DNA from: FEB-25 sp963822175
GTDB taxonomy: Bacteria > Chloroflexota > Anaerolineae > Anaerolineales > UBA4823
Assembly (NCBI GenBank): GCA_963822175.1
Contig: CAWGGJ010000013.1
Coordinates: forward strand, 1 to 64,000
Reading direction: 5' to 3'
DNA length: 64,000 nucleotides
Shown here: one piece after another, positions 63,778 through 64,000 of the stretch
How the letters are laid out: every line of letters starts with the position of its first letter
Position numbering within the stretch: the first letter of the stretch is position 1
Made by a program: the position numbers and the translations under genes
Notes under the pieces: generated by a model
The model's input: only the letters and a program-made list of their open reading frames with translations
Told to the model about the DNA's origin: nothing
Database searches by the model: none

Positions 63778-64000
63778 TTAAAATTCCTCCCGATTGAAAC
63801 GCCATAAACCGATGAAAATAAAAAGGATGCTCTCAATCACAATGGCCGCCAGAGTAATCAGTTGACTGGTTTGCACAGGGATATTCATCATGAGTGAAAG
63901 CGCAAGTGATGGAGTGTTTCCTAGGGGAACGACCAGGCTCCAAGGCAACACATAGCCTAAAGCAGGGATAAAACCAATCAGGTTCTGCTGCATGAACAAT
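63778..64000 (-). CDS. ABC-2 type permease, C-terminal part (cut by window edge)
   Basis: The visible 73 residues end in ILFIFIGLWRFNREEF, like the permease at 11529 (VAIWRISREEF). Two membrane segments are present. The start lies outside the window. It is likely another ABC-2 exporter permease. Confidence 0.7.
   Translation of the reverse strand, partial: LFMQQNLIGFIPALGYVLPWSLVVPLGNTPSLALSLMMNIPVQTSQLITLAAIVIESILFIFIGLWRFNREEF

Noticed and set aside
1..64000. tRNA, rRNA, CRISPR arrays, prophage or att sites
   Set aside because: No cloverleaf, rRNA stretch, regularly spaced repeat array, integrase or attachment duplication could be recognised by reading.

Overview
The window looks like a chromosomal segment of a Chloroflexota bacterium, probably of the Anaerolineae. 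This is an inference from gene content: two MalT-like LuxR regulators, DUF4397-type secreted proteins, a heliorhodopsin, an F420-type enzyme set, a ferritin-like/VIT1 fusion and proline/threonine-rich lipoproteins. No rRNA, tRNA, CRISPR array or intact mobile element is visible. One transposase remnant lies near 20.8-21.2 kb.

Region 1 (1-16.5 kb, almost all minus strand) holds an LLM-class flavin oxidoreductase, two small-protein/ABC-2 transporter operons, a small-protein/lipoprotein operon, a 517-codon repeat membrane protein with a 32-aa leader ORF, and a large MalT-like regulator. Four of these transcription units start with a small protein. All four carry the same 28-bp box, a degenerate -35 directly abutting it, and a TATNAT -10 exactly 23 bp from the box. 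This looks like an activator-controlled regulon, and the adjacent MalT-like protein is the best candidate regulator. Three frame-damaged genes (a metalloprotease, an alpha/beta hydrolase and a serine hydrolase) sit inside this region.

Region 2 (16.5-31.5 kb) holds a degraded PIG-L deacetylase, a sugar ABC uptake operon, a secreted DUF4397 protein with a 627-bp tandem duplication, a chimeric redoxin-like gene, a second MalT-like regulator, an Fe-S membrane protein with a partner, an aminotransferase and panB. Region 3 (31.6-37.2 kb) holds a DmeF-like metal exporter, a DinB protein, an M14 carboxypeptidase with three FN3 domains, and the VIT1 fusion.

Region 4 (37.4-45.8 kb, plus strand) is a flippase/methyltransferase/glycosyltransferase cluster followed by phytoene-synthase-like and CrtI-like genes. 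Region 5 (46.1-53.7 kb) is a tightly packed eight-gene unit: heliorhodopsin, CarH/LitR-type B12 regulator, MFS exporter, DNA photolyase, F420/PPOX protein, TspO-like protein, alpha/beta hydrolase and a peroxiredoxin-like selenoprotein. It ends in a strong terminator. Its promoter carries three 11-bp direct repeats of CarH-operator type, and a near-copy lies before the DUF4397 gene at 22.6 kb. I read it as a light and photo-oxidative stress operon.

Region 6 (53.7-64 kb) holds two members of a small secreted family with SDWIERHP-type repeats (one frameshifted), a seven-heme cytochrome c, an ECF sigma factor with a membrane partner, a double CDGSH/ferredoxin protein, a second UxxC selenoperoxiredoxin, a NarL-type two-component system, and the end of another ABC-2 permease cut by the window edge.
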